46,375 bases of DNA from Candidatus Methylomirabilis sp. (GTDB lineage Bacteria; DYJV01): contig DYJV01000004.1 in NCBI GenBank assembly GCA_020722945.1, forward strand, positions 2,802 to 49,176. Reading direction: 5' to 3'. The first letter of the stretch is position 1; each line of letters opens with the position of its first letter. The notes beneath the pieces are model-generated. The model saw only the letters and a list, made by a program, of their open reading frames with translations. It made no database searches and had not been told where the DNA came from. The translations under genes were made by a program, and so were the position numbers. Below are positions 23,985 through 32,307 of the stretch, one piece after another.

Positions 23985-24531
23985 TTGCCTTTCCTTTTAC
24001 ATCATTTTCACTATAAATTTTAACACAAACAACTTTATTTCTTTTGTTATTATATATCATCCCACCATTCCAAAATTCAATAGCAGCAAAAAGTGCATTA
24101 CCACCATCTACTTCTGTACTTTCATCGGTTCTATAAGAAATATACTGAAGCATCTCATCAAATTTATTTTCAAGAAAACATTTTGTTCTCTTAGCGTTGA
24201 ACTCATTCCATTCTTCTAAATTTTTAAACCCCTCGCCTTCATCTTCCACTATAATACGCACCATCTTTTTTTTACGATTAAATTCCCACCATACTTTCAC
24301 CTTTTTATTCTTATCATTCTTGTTACCATGAACAATAGCATTCTTAATCACTTCGCTAATTTGCTGCTCAAGCAAATTGCCCATTTTAAACTCTTCCGGA
24401 GAATCAAAGGCTATTATCGTGGCATAATTCCTTATCTGTTTATATTTACTCGGAAATTCTCTATACTTCATTCCTTTGATGTCAAAATATTTACTGTGCT
24501 CATCTACCAACAATTTTCTAATCTGATTCAT
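23977..24531 (-). CDS. RsbW-like ATP-binding anti-sigma/serine kinase
   Basis: A 184-residue protein of the HATPase_c_2 (RsbW/SpoIIAB) type. N-box ISEVIKNAIVHGNK and G1-like VEDEGEGFKNLEEWNEFN are clear. Then comes a roughly 35-residue insert ending YISYRTDEST, and a last block DGGNALFAAIEFWNGG and NKRNKVVCVK. The insert and the DGGNALFAA block are not part of classical RsbW, but are shared with the protein at 22318. I chose ATG 24531 because GGAG lies six bases upstream; the ATG at 24543 has the ribosome-binding sequence too close. It is co-transcribed with the STAS gene. Confidence 0.85.
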   Translation of the reverse strand: MNQIRKLLVDEHSKYFDIKGMKYREFPSKYKQIRNYATIIAFDSPEEFKMGNLLEQQISEVIKNAIVHGNKNDKNKKVKVWWEFNRKKKMVRIIVEDEGEGFKNLEEWNEFNAKRTKCFLENKFDEMLQYISYRTDESTEVDGGNALFAAIEFWNGGMIYNNKRNKVVCVKIYSENDVKGKANV

Positions 24532-24621
24532 ACGCAACTCCATCCTTTTACATTAGAATATCTATTATCAATATATTGAAAATTTTTAACAAGAAGTCAG
24601 GTTTGTTTAAGAATCATCTTT

Positions 24622-24650
24622 ATTATAAATCTTTTTAATATAAAAGTCAA
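24622..24650 (-). promoter_or_regulatory. sigma70-type promoter of the RsbW-STAS unit
   Basis: On the minus strand TTGACT (24645-24650) and TATAAT (24622-24627) are 17 bases apart. It fits a transcript entering the gene that starts at 24531. Its upstream half is one arm of a 16-bp inverted repeat with the promoter at 24723. Confidence 0.65.
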
Positions 24651-24722
24651 ATTATTTTTTATTCATACAAAACGGTAACAAAAAATTGATGACAAAGACA
24701 TATTCAATCAGATAGATACAAT

Positions 24723-24750
24723 TTGACTTTTATATATATTTAGATATATT
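24723..24750 (+). promoter_or_regulatory. sigma70-type promoter of ugd
   Basis: TTGACT (24723-24728), a 16-base spacer and TATATT (24745-24750) precede ugd by about 50 bases. The sequence AATTTGACTTTTATAT (24720-24735) is the exact reverse complement of 24638-24653 in the divergent promoter. Confidence 0.5.
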
Positions 24751-24799
24751 CATTATTATTTTTATTAAACTTATATCCAAGTAGTCAAGGAGAACAATT

Positions 24800-26110
24800 A
24801 TGAAAATTTCAGTAATTGGAACTGGGTATGTTGGATTAGTTACAGGAACATGCCTATCAAATCTTGGTAATGATGTTATTTGTGTTGATATTGATAAAGA
24901 AAAAATTGAAAAATTAAAGAAGGGGATTCCTACCATATATGAACCAGGGCTTAAGGAATTACTTGTAAAAAATATAAATAATAATAGACTAACATTTTCG
25001 GATTCATTACAATATGGCATTGAAAAATCGGATATAATCTTTATAGCTGTCGGCACACCTGAAAGTGAATCAGGTGAAGCAGATATGAAAGCAGTATGGG
25101 ATGTTGCAAAAAATATAGGTAAATATATAAATGGCTATAAAATTATAATAAATAAGAGTACTGTGCCTGTCGGGTCAGGCGACGAAGTTAGGAAAATTAT
25201 AAATAAAAATATGAATGCCAAAAAACACAAATTTGATGTAGTTTCAAATCCTGAATTTCTTAGGGAGGGTTCAGCAATTAGTGATTTTTTATCGCCTGAC
25301 AGAATAGTTATTGGCTCTGACAATCATAATCCAGCAAAAATTATTACACGTTTATATGAACCACTTAATGCTCCCATAATCACAACTGATATAAAAAGCG
25401 CAGAACTTATAAAATATGCTTCAAATGCTTTTCTTGCAACAAAAATCAGTTTTGTAAATGAGATTGCAAATCTCTGTGAAGTAGCCGGTGCTAATGTTGA
25501 AGATGTTGCTACAGGAATGGGATTAGATAAAAGAATTGGCGAAAAGTTTCTAAATGCAGGTATCGGCTATGGTGGAAGTTGCTTCCCTAAAGATACCATA
25601 GCGCTCGTCTCAACTGGAAAAAAGTTCGGATATAATTTAAAAATAGTTCAGTCAGCAATTGAAGTTAATAAAATACAGCGAAAACTCTTTTTTGAAAAGA
25701 TATCTAAATTTTTCAAAAGCAGATTGGAGAATAAAAAATTTGGAATCTGGGGGACTTCATTTAAGCCTAATACAGATGATATGAGAGAATCTCCTTCTGT
25801 AGATATTATAAAATTATTTTTAAAAGAAAATGCACAGATTAATATCTATGACCCTGTTGCCATTGCTGAAACTAAAAAAATTTTTAAAAATAAAATAAAC
25901 TATTTTAGTAATGCTTATGATGCAATTGTGGATTGTGATGCACTTGTAATTATAACAGAATGGGACGAATTTAAGCAAGTAAATTTTAGCAAAGTTAAAA
26001 ATTTGTTGTCTGCTCCAATTATATTTGATGGCAGAAATATGTACGACTTAAATTATATGAAAGAGTTGGGCTTTAAATATATATCTGTAGGAAGAAATCA
26101 AGTTTTATAA
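24800..26110 (+). CDS. ugd: UDP-glucose 6-dehydrogenase
   Basis: A 436-residue NAD-dependent enzyme that oxidises UDP-glucose to UDP-glucuronate, a precursor of acidic surface polysaccharides. The Rossmann start is KISVIGTGYVGLVTGTCLS; the catalytic Cys is in GIGYGGSCFPKDT; FLREGSAISDF and the C-terminal UDP-binding domain (GTSFKPNTDDMRESPS) are complete. The family also includes UDP-N-acetyl-mannosamine dehydrogenases, but the motifs and length fit Ugd best. AAGGAG lies nine bases before the ATG. It is a single gene with its own promoter. Confidence 0.93.
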   Translation: MKISVIGTGYVGLVTGTCLSNLGNDVICVDIDKEKIEKLKKGIPTIYEPGLKELLVKNINNNRLTFSDSLQYGIEKSDIIFIAVGTPESESGEADMKAVWDVAKNIGKYINGYKIIINKSTVPVGSGDEVRKIINKNMNAKKHKFDVVSNPEFLREGSAISDFLSPDRIVIGSDNHNPAKIITRLYEPLNAPIITTDIKSAELIKYASNAFLATKISFVNEIANLCEVAGANVEDVATGMGLDKRIGEKFLNAGIGYGGSCFPKDTIALVSTGKKFGYNLKIVQSAIEVNKIQRKLFFEKISKFFKSRLENKKFGIWGTSFKPNTDDMRESPSVDIIKLFLKENAQINIYDPVAIAETKKIFKNKINYFSNAYDAIVDCDALVIITEWDEFKQVNFSKVKNLLSAPIIFDGRNMYDLNYMKELGFKYISVGRNQVL

Positions 26111-26111
26111 A

Positions 26112-26255
26112 ATGTATAATATCACTATTATAGGAACAAACTGTATCGACATAATTCATCAACCTAATACAAAAATGCCTTCTAAACTTTTTTGCATCCC
26201 TAAAATCCAAACAAGTCGGTTTTTTCACAAACTAAAACAAATAATTAAAATATGA
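26112..26255 (+). pseudogene. Possible short ORF or gene relic after ugd
   Basis: A 47-codon ORF starts one base after the ugd stop and reads MYNITIIGTNCIDIIHQPN then loses any recognisable pattern. The opening beta-strand-and-turn looks somewhat like the start of PfkB-type sugar kinases, so it could be the relic of such a gene, but this is a weak resemblance. No ribosome-binding site of its own is seen apart from the ugd end. The remaining spacer to 26290 shows no other feature. Confidence 0.2.
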
Positions 26256-26290
26256 CGCAACAGATATGGTATGATGACGTGATTATAAAA

Positions 26291-29200
26291 TTATTGAGCC
26301 AGATTCAAATATGGTAAAAGAGAACGAATCTGCTGACGCGCTCTTACAATCATCCCGCTTACCTGTGGATTATTTATCCCTTGAGCAACATTTATGAATC
26401 GCTGATAAGTATCAAATGCTTTTTTATATTCCTTTAATTTACTGTAACTCTCTGCTAAATAGAATAAAGCATTGGGTTCATTTGGCCTTTGTGCTAAAAC
26501 TTTTTCCCATAATCTTATTGCTTCATTTAATTTGTTAAGCTGAGTATAAAGATTGCCAAGATTCGCTAATAAATTGAAACTGCTTGGTATATTTCTAACT
26601 CCACGTTCAAGAACATTTACCGCTTCGTTATACTGAAACCTGTCAATATACGCTCGGGTCAACTCTAAATAAAGATTCTCCTGTTTAGGATTTTTACTTA
26701 AATTATTCTCCATCTCTTTAATCTTAAAAGTTGGATATGTAATATAGGCATTTGCTCGTCTTACCCCTAATTGTGCATCTCTATATCCTGGATTTAATTC
26801 ATCTGCTATTTTATAATACTTCAATGCTTTTTTCATATAGTCTGCCTCTTTGTCGGGGTTAAAAAGGGCTTTTCTTTCATAACCTCGTCCCGCTGCAAAA
26901 TATGCTCGAGGTGCATTGTCTTGCTTGTTCTCAATTTCCGCCGCTATTAAATAACTGCTGATTGCCTCGTCAAGCAATTTGTTGATGCCAACTATATCAT
27001 TCTCCCTGCTATATATGTTAATCTGCTGTTCCAACAGAAGTCCTAAGTTGAAATGAATAGCTGTCATATCATAGCCAAATATCTTTGCTCGTCTGTAATA
27101 AGAAAATGCTTTCTCATTATACTTTATATAATCACTTTTATACTTTTTCCTTTCACTCAATGATATAACAGGGTTCTGCGATTTATTATATGCATTGTAT
27201 GCGTTTGCAAGTTCTATATCTCCCATCTGAAAACTATAATTAGCAATAATCTCTCGCGATAAATAGTCCCAATGAACTGCTTCTTCTGGATACTCTTCCC
27301 ACGCAAAATCATAATATAGCCAATAATTTATTGGTGGAATGAAAACCTCATTTTTGTGACAGATTCTATATAGAATTCCTTCTTGCCTATATTCTAAATC
27401 CATTTTATATCTATTGTTAATTTCGTTTAATCTCCCGAAATCTTTCCATGTATAGTATATCGGCCTTCCTGTCATTATTTTTTGATAATCATGCGTTACC
27501 TGAGATTCAAACAACTGATTCGGCGTCATTCTCATCATATCACCGTAAAGAAGAAAAACATTACCTTTTTGGTCAAAAATACCTCTTTTCAGTGAATCAT
27601 TTGGAGCATTTGGGTCATTAACATCAGGTCGTAGATATTCAACATAATTATGATATAGAAGTGAAAAAACTTGATTATCCCCGCCTTCTGTAAAGAGAAT
27701 AGATTTATATTCCAGATTCTTTAGCATATTCTGTCCATAATTGTCATTAGCCCAGGCATGACGAACATTGTTCTCATCATAATTGGCTCTAAAGGGAATA
27801 TAGGTAAGCATTATAAAGATTGCAGCCGTAATATATTGAAATTTTTTCACATTTTTCCCATCAGCAAATCTTTTTTCATAAAACCGAGATGCAAGTGTAA
27901 ATACATACTCAATGCCTAAAAGTATCCAGAATATGTTTATCATATATGAGGGAATAAAGAATACTTCTGCAAAAAACATATCCCGTGCTGTAAATTTAAA
28001 ATTATTAAACTGCATAAAGGCTAAATCATAGTATAATAAAAATGAGATTGTAAAGTAGAACCATTTTTTGTTTATCTTAAATAATCTGTAAAGACCAAAA
28101 AATGTGAAAATATATAGCCAAGGTGTAAATTGGTCGAGCCGCCATTTCATCAATATTGTTGCCTGAGTAAGCATAACTTTTAAACTTCTTGCATTCTGAG
28201 CAAAGCCACGATACTGCTTACGGCTAACTACCATCAATAATCTATCAAGTGTTTCAGGGTCTCCCCAGTCAAGGGGGGCATTTGCTCGCGAGCGTATTGG
28301 CATATAGGCATATATAAAAAGACCTAATGCCAAAAAAATACCAGATATTAATACTACCTTTAAAACCTTAGGATTATTCTCATATATTTTGACAAAGGAA
28401 TACCCTATTAAAAACAGAATAATTATCTTCGCCATATTGTCAAAGGAATCAGGCAACTGGTAATATACAACCATAATCAATGCCAATATATATGCAACTG
28501 TAGCAGAAATAACAACCTTGAGAAATACCTTATCCTTTAAATGTGGATATAGAAAGAAAAAAGTAAAAGGTATAAAATATCCCAGTATAATATGATGGTC
28601 ACCCATTGCAATTCCAAATATAAAATAGAACAGAAACATTATCTTTACAACTGGATTCCAATGATACATTCTGTTTTTATCTGGTTGAAGCATCTGCGTA
28701 TTGTTTGTAATTCTATCTTCATAAACAAGTGCCATCAAAAACATCATAGGTAAAAACAGTGAATTTAATGTATATACTTCAGCAATAACTGCCTGTGCCC
28801 ATAAGTCGTTACTAACTAAAAAATAGAGTGAAGCTGCTATTGCTGGTATTTTTGCAAAAAAGAAATTTTTCGTTCTATTTTCAAAATGATATCTGCCAAG
28901 AAATTTAATAAAGAAAAGATACGATAATGCTACTGTTAAAGCCCCTCCAAAGGCTGACAAAAAAGTTAATCTATATACTATCCTACCAATTGGATAAAAT
29001 AACCACATAAAAAGTTTGCCTACAACACAGTAAAGTGGATATCCAGGGGAATGTGCTCCACCTAAAAAGTATGCTGCACAAGTTAACTCACCACAATCAC
29101 CGGCTGCAATTCCAGGCGTCATCGTATAAACATATAAAGCCAGACTGATTGCAAACATACCTAAAAATATCAGATAGTCAGTAGTGGAAAATTTATATAC

Positions 29201-29389
29201 CCTATCCGCTGTGATAGGAAAAAATCTTTTTTCCTCTTTTTTGGGTGTTGCACTATCATTATTCACATTTTTTATATACCTTATAACTTCATTCTTCTGA
29301 ACACCAATCATACGAGAAATCTGTTCAGGAGTCCTTTTGTCAATATTGTTCCGAATAAACGCTTTCTGCTTTTCACTTAGTTTTCCCAT
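26291..29389 (-). CDS. Large DUF2723 membrane protein with TPR tail
   Basis: A 1032-residue protein. Residues about 1-45 (SEKQKAFIRNNI, then EQISRMIGVQKNEVIRYIK) look like a small helix-turn-helix or cytoplasmic cap. DUF2723 begins near residue 75 and has about a dozen membrane segments up to ~540; AGDCGELTCAAYFLGGAHSP near the start carries the acidic E/D residues seen in protein O-mannosyl-type glycosyltransferases of the GT-C fold. A soluble part follows, then TPR repeats at about 780-1020 (YLELTRAYIDRFQYNEAVNV, LANLGNLYTQLNKLNEAIRL, ALFYLAESYSKLKEYKKAF). It probably glycosylates exported proteins or lipids using a polyprenyl-phosphate sugar; the donor is not known. AGGAG lies six bases before the start. 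It is nine bases downstream of the LamG/FN3 gene. Confidence 0.88.
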   Translation of the reverse strand: MGKLSEKQKAFIRNNIDKRTPEQISRMIGVQKNEVIRYIKNVNNDSATPKKEEKRFFPITADRVYKFSTTDYLIFLGMFAISLALYVYTMTPGIAAGDCGELTCAAYFLGGAHSPGYPLYCVVGKLFMWLFYPIGRIVYRLTFLSAFGGALTVALSYLFFIKFLGRYHFENRTKNFFFAKIPAIAASLYFLVSNDLWAQAVIAEVYTLNSLFLPMMFLMALVYEDRITNNTQMLQPDKNRMYHWNPVVKIMFLFYFIFGIAMGDHHIILGYFIPFTFFFLYPHLKDKVFLKVVISATVAYILALIMVVYYQLPDSFDNMAKIIILFLIGYSFVKIYENNPKVLKVVLISGIFLALGLFIYAYMPIRSRANAPLDWGDPETLDRLLMVVSRKQYRGFAQNARSLKVMLTQATILMKWRLDQFTPWLYIFTFFGLYRLFKINKKWFYFTISFLLYYDLAFMQFNNFKFTARDMFFAEVFFIPSYMINIFWILLGIEYVFTLASRFYEKRFADGKNVKKFQYITAAIFIMLTYIPFRANYDENNVRHAWANDNYGQNMLKNLEYKSILFTEGGDNQVFSLLYHNYVEYLRPDVNDPNAPNDSLKRGIFDQKGNVFLLYGDMMRMTPNQLFESQVTHDYQKIMTGRPIYYTWKDFGRLNEINNRYKMDLEYRQEGILYRICHKNEVFIPPINYWLYYDFAWEEYPEEAVHWDYLSREIIANYSFQMGDIELANAYNAYNKSQNPVISLSERKKYKSDYIKYNEKAFSYYRRAKIFGYDMTAIHFNLGLLLEQQINIYSRENDIVGINKLLDEAISSYLIAAEIENKQDNAPRAYFAAGRGYERKALFNPDKEADYMKKALKYYKIADELNPGYRDAQLGVRRANAYITYPTFKIKEMENNLSKNPKQENLYLELTRAYIDRFQYNEAVNVLERGVRNIPSSFNLLANLGNLYTQLNKLNEAIRLWEKVLAQRPNEPNALFYLAESYSKLKEYKKAFDTYQRFINVAQGINNPQVSGMIVRARQQIRSLLPYLNLAQ

Positions 29390-29398
29390 TGAATTCTC

Positions 29399-30829
29399 CT
29401 ATCTAATATATATTCTCTCTTCATTTGAAAATTTACTCTCATTATAGGGCTCCTTGCTGTCATAAGCAGTTACCCTGAAATAGTAGTACCCTTTACCAGA
29501 TAATTGAATAATATAACTCAGATTTTTTCCAACATCAAGTTTATTTTCATACTCGTTCGTCCTTCTCCCCCAATATATTATATAACCTTTTAAATCATCC
29601 TCATTTGATGATTCCCATTCAATTTTTACAGAACTTTTATCTTCTCTCTTAAGTGTCATTATTCTCGGCGGATTCGGTGGGATGTTTTTGCTATAATCAA
29701 TCTCTACTCTATTCAGACTTGGGGAACTCCCATCAGGATTTCTATATAACATAACCTCCCATTGAAAATAGCGTAAATTTTTTATATCCCTTTTCACAAT
29801 ACTATTGCTCTCTAATCCTTCTATTATGTTAGTTCTTTCGTTCATACTAAATTCATTGTTACTGTATCTAATATATATCTTCGAAGTTGTATCCGTAATA
29901 TTGGAAAATTGAAACTCTATTTTATCTATGCTACTGTTAAAATATCCTAAATCAATAATATCTGAAATAATCTTTGCACCTTCCATATACATTGTGTTAT
30001 CCAATAAAAATTCTCTTATATTATTTCTGCTGATTCTAAAATTATCCATATAGCCAAAGAAATTTTCACATAAGATTAAATCTGAACCATCTTTTTCGAA
30101 AAAATGAGGAACTAAAATCTCATCCTTAATATTCCCTGTTTTTGTTGCAAATTTAAAATCAATAATTTTTCCGTTAATAATCTCTTCAATCATTCCTCTC
30201 TGCCGATTAAATGTTACTGCTATATGATGCCATTCATATCTTTTAAGTTTATACTTGTTATCCATTACAATGGAATATGTTTTCCCCTCTGTATCGTAAA
30301 ACATATTTAAAAATTCTATTACTATCATGTTCTCAAAACTCTTTATCATAAACCCGTAAAAGATACCTTCATTATAAATGCCTTTGTAAACTATTTTAGA
30401 ATCATTCAGCAAAGTAGGGTATATCCAAAAATCTATAGTAAAATTCCCTAAATCTACTGAATTGGCAAGCCAACTCTTTTTATCAACTTTAACTTCTACT
30501 TTGTCGCTGGGGTCCAAAAAACCAGCCGTAAGTGTCCCTTGAAATTTTATGTTTTCATTTATACGGTACTTGCTTTTCAAAATTCCGTAATGTTCGCTCA
30601 TATCTTTAACTTCTGAAGGTTTTTCATTATTAAAATTTAAAAAAAGTTCTGTAAAAGAATCAGGCTCCTCATTGAACTCTTTTATTTTTATAATTCTTCC
30701 GTTCTTTTTTGAATATATTTTACTGCCATTATAAATTTTAGTTTTTCCCCATCCCTGATTATTTCCATTTATCAAAGTATCTGCGAGTATATTAACATTA
30801 AATAATAATATAATAATAAGATATATCAT
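29399..30829 (-). CDS. Exported LamG-like and fibronectin type III protein
   Basis: A 476-residue protein with an N-terminal signal (about 1-17, IYLIIILLFNVNILA). Residues about 125-265 fit a concanavalin-like LamG jelly-roll (LGNFTIDFWIYPT, YEWHHIAVTFNRQRG, GYMDNFRISR). A second beta-rich segment follows (about 270-375), then a fibronectin type III-like domain to the end (PPNPPRIMTL, KIEWESSNEDDLKGYIIYW, YYYFRVTAYDS). No catalytic motif is visible, so it is likely a carbohydrate- or protein-binding surface component. It overlaps rpiB by four bases and precedes the DUF2723 gene, forming one transcription unit. Confidence 0.78.
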   Translation of the reverse strand: MIYLIIILLFNVNILADTLINGNNQGWGKTKIYNGSKIYSKKNGRIIKIKEFNEEPDSFTELFLNFNNEKPSEVKDMSEHYGILKSKYRINENIKFQGTLTAGFLDPSDKVEVKVDKKSWLANSVDLGNFTIDFWIYPTLLNDSKIVYKGIYNEGIFYGFMIKSFENMIVIEFLNMFYDTEGKTYSIVMDNKYKLKRYEWHHIAVTFNRQRGMIEEIINGKIIDFKFATKTGNIKDEILVPHFFEKDGSDLILCENFFGYMDNFRISRNNIREFLLDNTMYMEGAKIISDIIDLGYFNSSIDKIEFQFSNITDTTSKIYIRYSNNEFSMNERTNIIEGLESNSIVKRDIKNLRYFQWEVMLYRNPDGSSPSLNRVEIDYSKNIPPNPPRIMTLKREDKSSVKIEWESSNEDDLKGYIIYWGRRTNEYENKLDVGKNLSYIIQLSGKGYYYFRVTAYDSKEPYNESKFSNEERIYIR

Positions 30830-31281
30830 TTTTTCCCCTCTAATTTGAATATCTTTTTTATTCTTCTTTTATGTCTCTCTTGATTACTGAATGGAGTAGA
30901 AAGCCATAATTTAAACAGATTATACGCTTTTTTAGGTTTTATTAGTCTTCCACCGAAAACAGCTACATTTGCATCATTGTGTAGTCTACTCAACCTGGCA
31001 GTATCTTTACTATATAGCAATGCAGCGCGTATCCCTTTTATTTTGTTTGCAACAATACTTGCACCTATGCCGCTACCACACATAAAAAGTCCGACACTAT
31101 TCTTATGCTTTGCAACCGCTTTTGCCCCTTTGGAAATTATATCAGGATAATCTGTTGGTTCTTCTGAAAAAACCCCCATATCTTCTATTTTATAACCCTC
31201 TCGTGTAAGTCGATTTTTCATATACTCCTTCAACTTATAACCAGCATGGTCTGATGCCACAAATATTTTCTTATCATTCAC
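30826..31281 (-). CDS. rpiB: Ribose-5-phosphate isomerase B
   Basis: A 151-residue sugar-phosphate isomerase that interconverts ribose-5-phosphate and ribulose-5-phosphate. The core KKIFVASDHAGYKLKEY, active-site GLFMCGSGIGASIVANK (Cys68) and ARLSRLHNDANVAVFG are all present. I set the start at GTG 31281, with GGAG about eleven bases upstream. The frame stays open to 31383, but residues from there (RGDSCIRRNDNG) are translated from a miniature repeat and are not part of the enzyme. The gene therefore begins about 20 bp from the edge of that element and may use a promoter within it. Confidence 0.92.
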   Translation of the reverse strand: MNDKKIFVASDHAGYKLKEYMKNRLTREGYKIEDMGVFSEEPTDYPDIISKGAKAVAKHKNSVGLFMCGSGIGASIVANKIKGIRAALLYSKDTARLSRLHNDANVAVFGGRLIKPKKAYNLFKLWLSTPFSNQERHKRRIKKIFKLEGKK

Positions 31282-31300
31282 CTTCAATATACTCCTTATT

Positions 31301-31463
31301 AGAGTTGTTGCATAATTCATTATTTTGTAAAAATAAGGCCCGTTGTCATTCCTGCGTATGCAGGAATCGCCTCGATTTTTCACATAATATCGTGAATTAT
31401 CAGATATGAGACCCCTGCATTCGCAGAGGTCTCATAGTGTCAAATTAATTATGCAACAACTCT
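31301..31463. mobile_element. Miniature inverted-repeat element (MITE-like), 163 bp, between parB and rpiB
   Basis: The ends are perfect inverted copies: AGAGTTGTTGCATAATT (31301-31317) and AATTATGCAACAACTCT (31447-31463). The element is flanked by the 3-bp direct repeat ATT (31298-31300 and 31464-31466), a plausible target duplication. Inside are the palindromes ATTCCTGC-gtat-GCAGGAAT (31348-31367) and ATGAGACC...GGTCTCAT (31406-31435). No coding capacity. The right end supplies two bases of the parB stop codon; the left end lies just upstream of the rpiB start. Confidence 0.75.
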
Positions 31464-32307
31464 ATTGTAATAAATATTCGGTAATTCTGTCAAAATCATC
31501 ACTTGAATAATACTCAATAACTATCTTCCCAGAATTGGTATTTCCATTTATCCTAACCTTTGTTCCAATCTTCTTTTCTATTCTATCCTCAAACTCAAGA
31601 ATTTCTGGTGGTTTGCTTTTTAATTTTGTCTTGTCTTCTTTTTTATGTCCAATCTTATACCTGCTAATAAGTTGTTCAGCCTCTCGCACAGAAAGTCCTT
31701 CTTTAATAATCTTATCTCTCATCTCCAGAACAAGGTTCAGATTCTTAATATTAATCAAAGGCCTAACATGCCCTGGTTGTAGTCTGCCATTCTTCAAATC
31801 ATCCAAAATTTTATTCGGCAAATTTAAAAGACGCAAACTATTTGCAATAGTGCTTCTCTGTTTTCCAACTCTTTTTGCTAACTGTTCCTGAGAAAGATTA
31901 AACTTATCAATCAACATCTTATACGCTTTAGCCTCTTCAACAGGGTCAAGGTTCTCTCGTTGTATATTTTCAATCAGCGTAATTTCTAATTTCTCATCAG
32001 CATCAACATCACGTATAATAGCCGGGATTGTTTTCATTCCTGCTAATTTAGCAGCACGCCATCTTCTCTCCCCAGCTATAATCTCATACCCTTTATCCTG
32101 TTTGCTCACAATAATAGGTTGTATCACTCCCTTTGATTTAATAGAATCGGCTAATTCTGTTATATTAACAAATTTATCCCGAGGCTGTTCAGGATTAGGA
32201 ACTATCTTTGAAACCTCAATCTCCTGTATCCCTGAATCTACATCCTTAGTCTCTCCGAGCAGTGCATCCAATCCTTTACCCAAAACTTTTTTACTATTTA
32301 CCGACAT
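31462..32307 (-). CDS. parB: Chromosome partitioning protein ParB
   Basis: A 281-residue parS-binding CTPase. The N-terminal domain has IEVSKIVPNPEQPRDKF and GERRWRAAKLAGMKTIPA (the GERRxRA CTP/nucleotide motif), then LIENIQRENLDPVEEA. The helix-turn-helix is LSQEQLAKRVGKQRSTIANS, and the C-terminal dimerisation part ends at the TAG codon. I chose ATG 32307 because GGAG lies ten bases before it; a TTG at 32313 would be too close. The gene overlaps parA by 14 bases. Its stop codon TAG arises where the miniature element begins, but the protein length is ordinary, so at most a few residues were changed. Confidence 0.96.
   Translation of the reverse strand: MSVNSKKVLGKGLDALLGETKDVDSGIQEIEVSKIVPNPEQPRDKFVNITELADSIKSKGVIQPIIVSKQDKGYEIIAGERRWRAAKLAGMKTIPAIIRDVDADEKLEITLIENIQRENLDPVEEAKAYKMLIDKFNLSQEQLAKRVGKQRSTIANSLRLLNLPNKILDDLKNGRLQPGHVRPLINIKNLNLVLEMRDKIIKEGLSVREAEQLISRYKIGHKKEDKTKLKSKPPEILEFEDRIEKKIGTKVRINGNTNSGKIVIEYYSSDDFDRITEYLLQ

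Noticed and set aside
31282-31383. N-terminal extension of rpiB by 34 residues
   Set aside because: The extension is translated from the miniature repeat and holds no family sequence; the RpiB fold begins at KKIFVASDHAG, and GTG 31281 has a ribosome-binding site.
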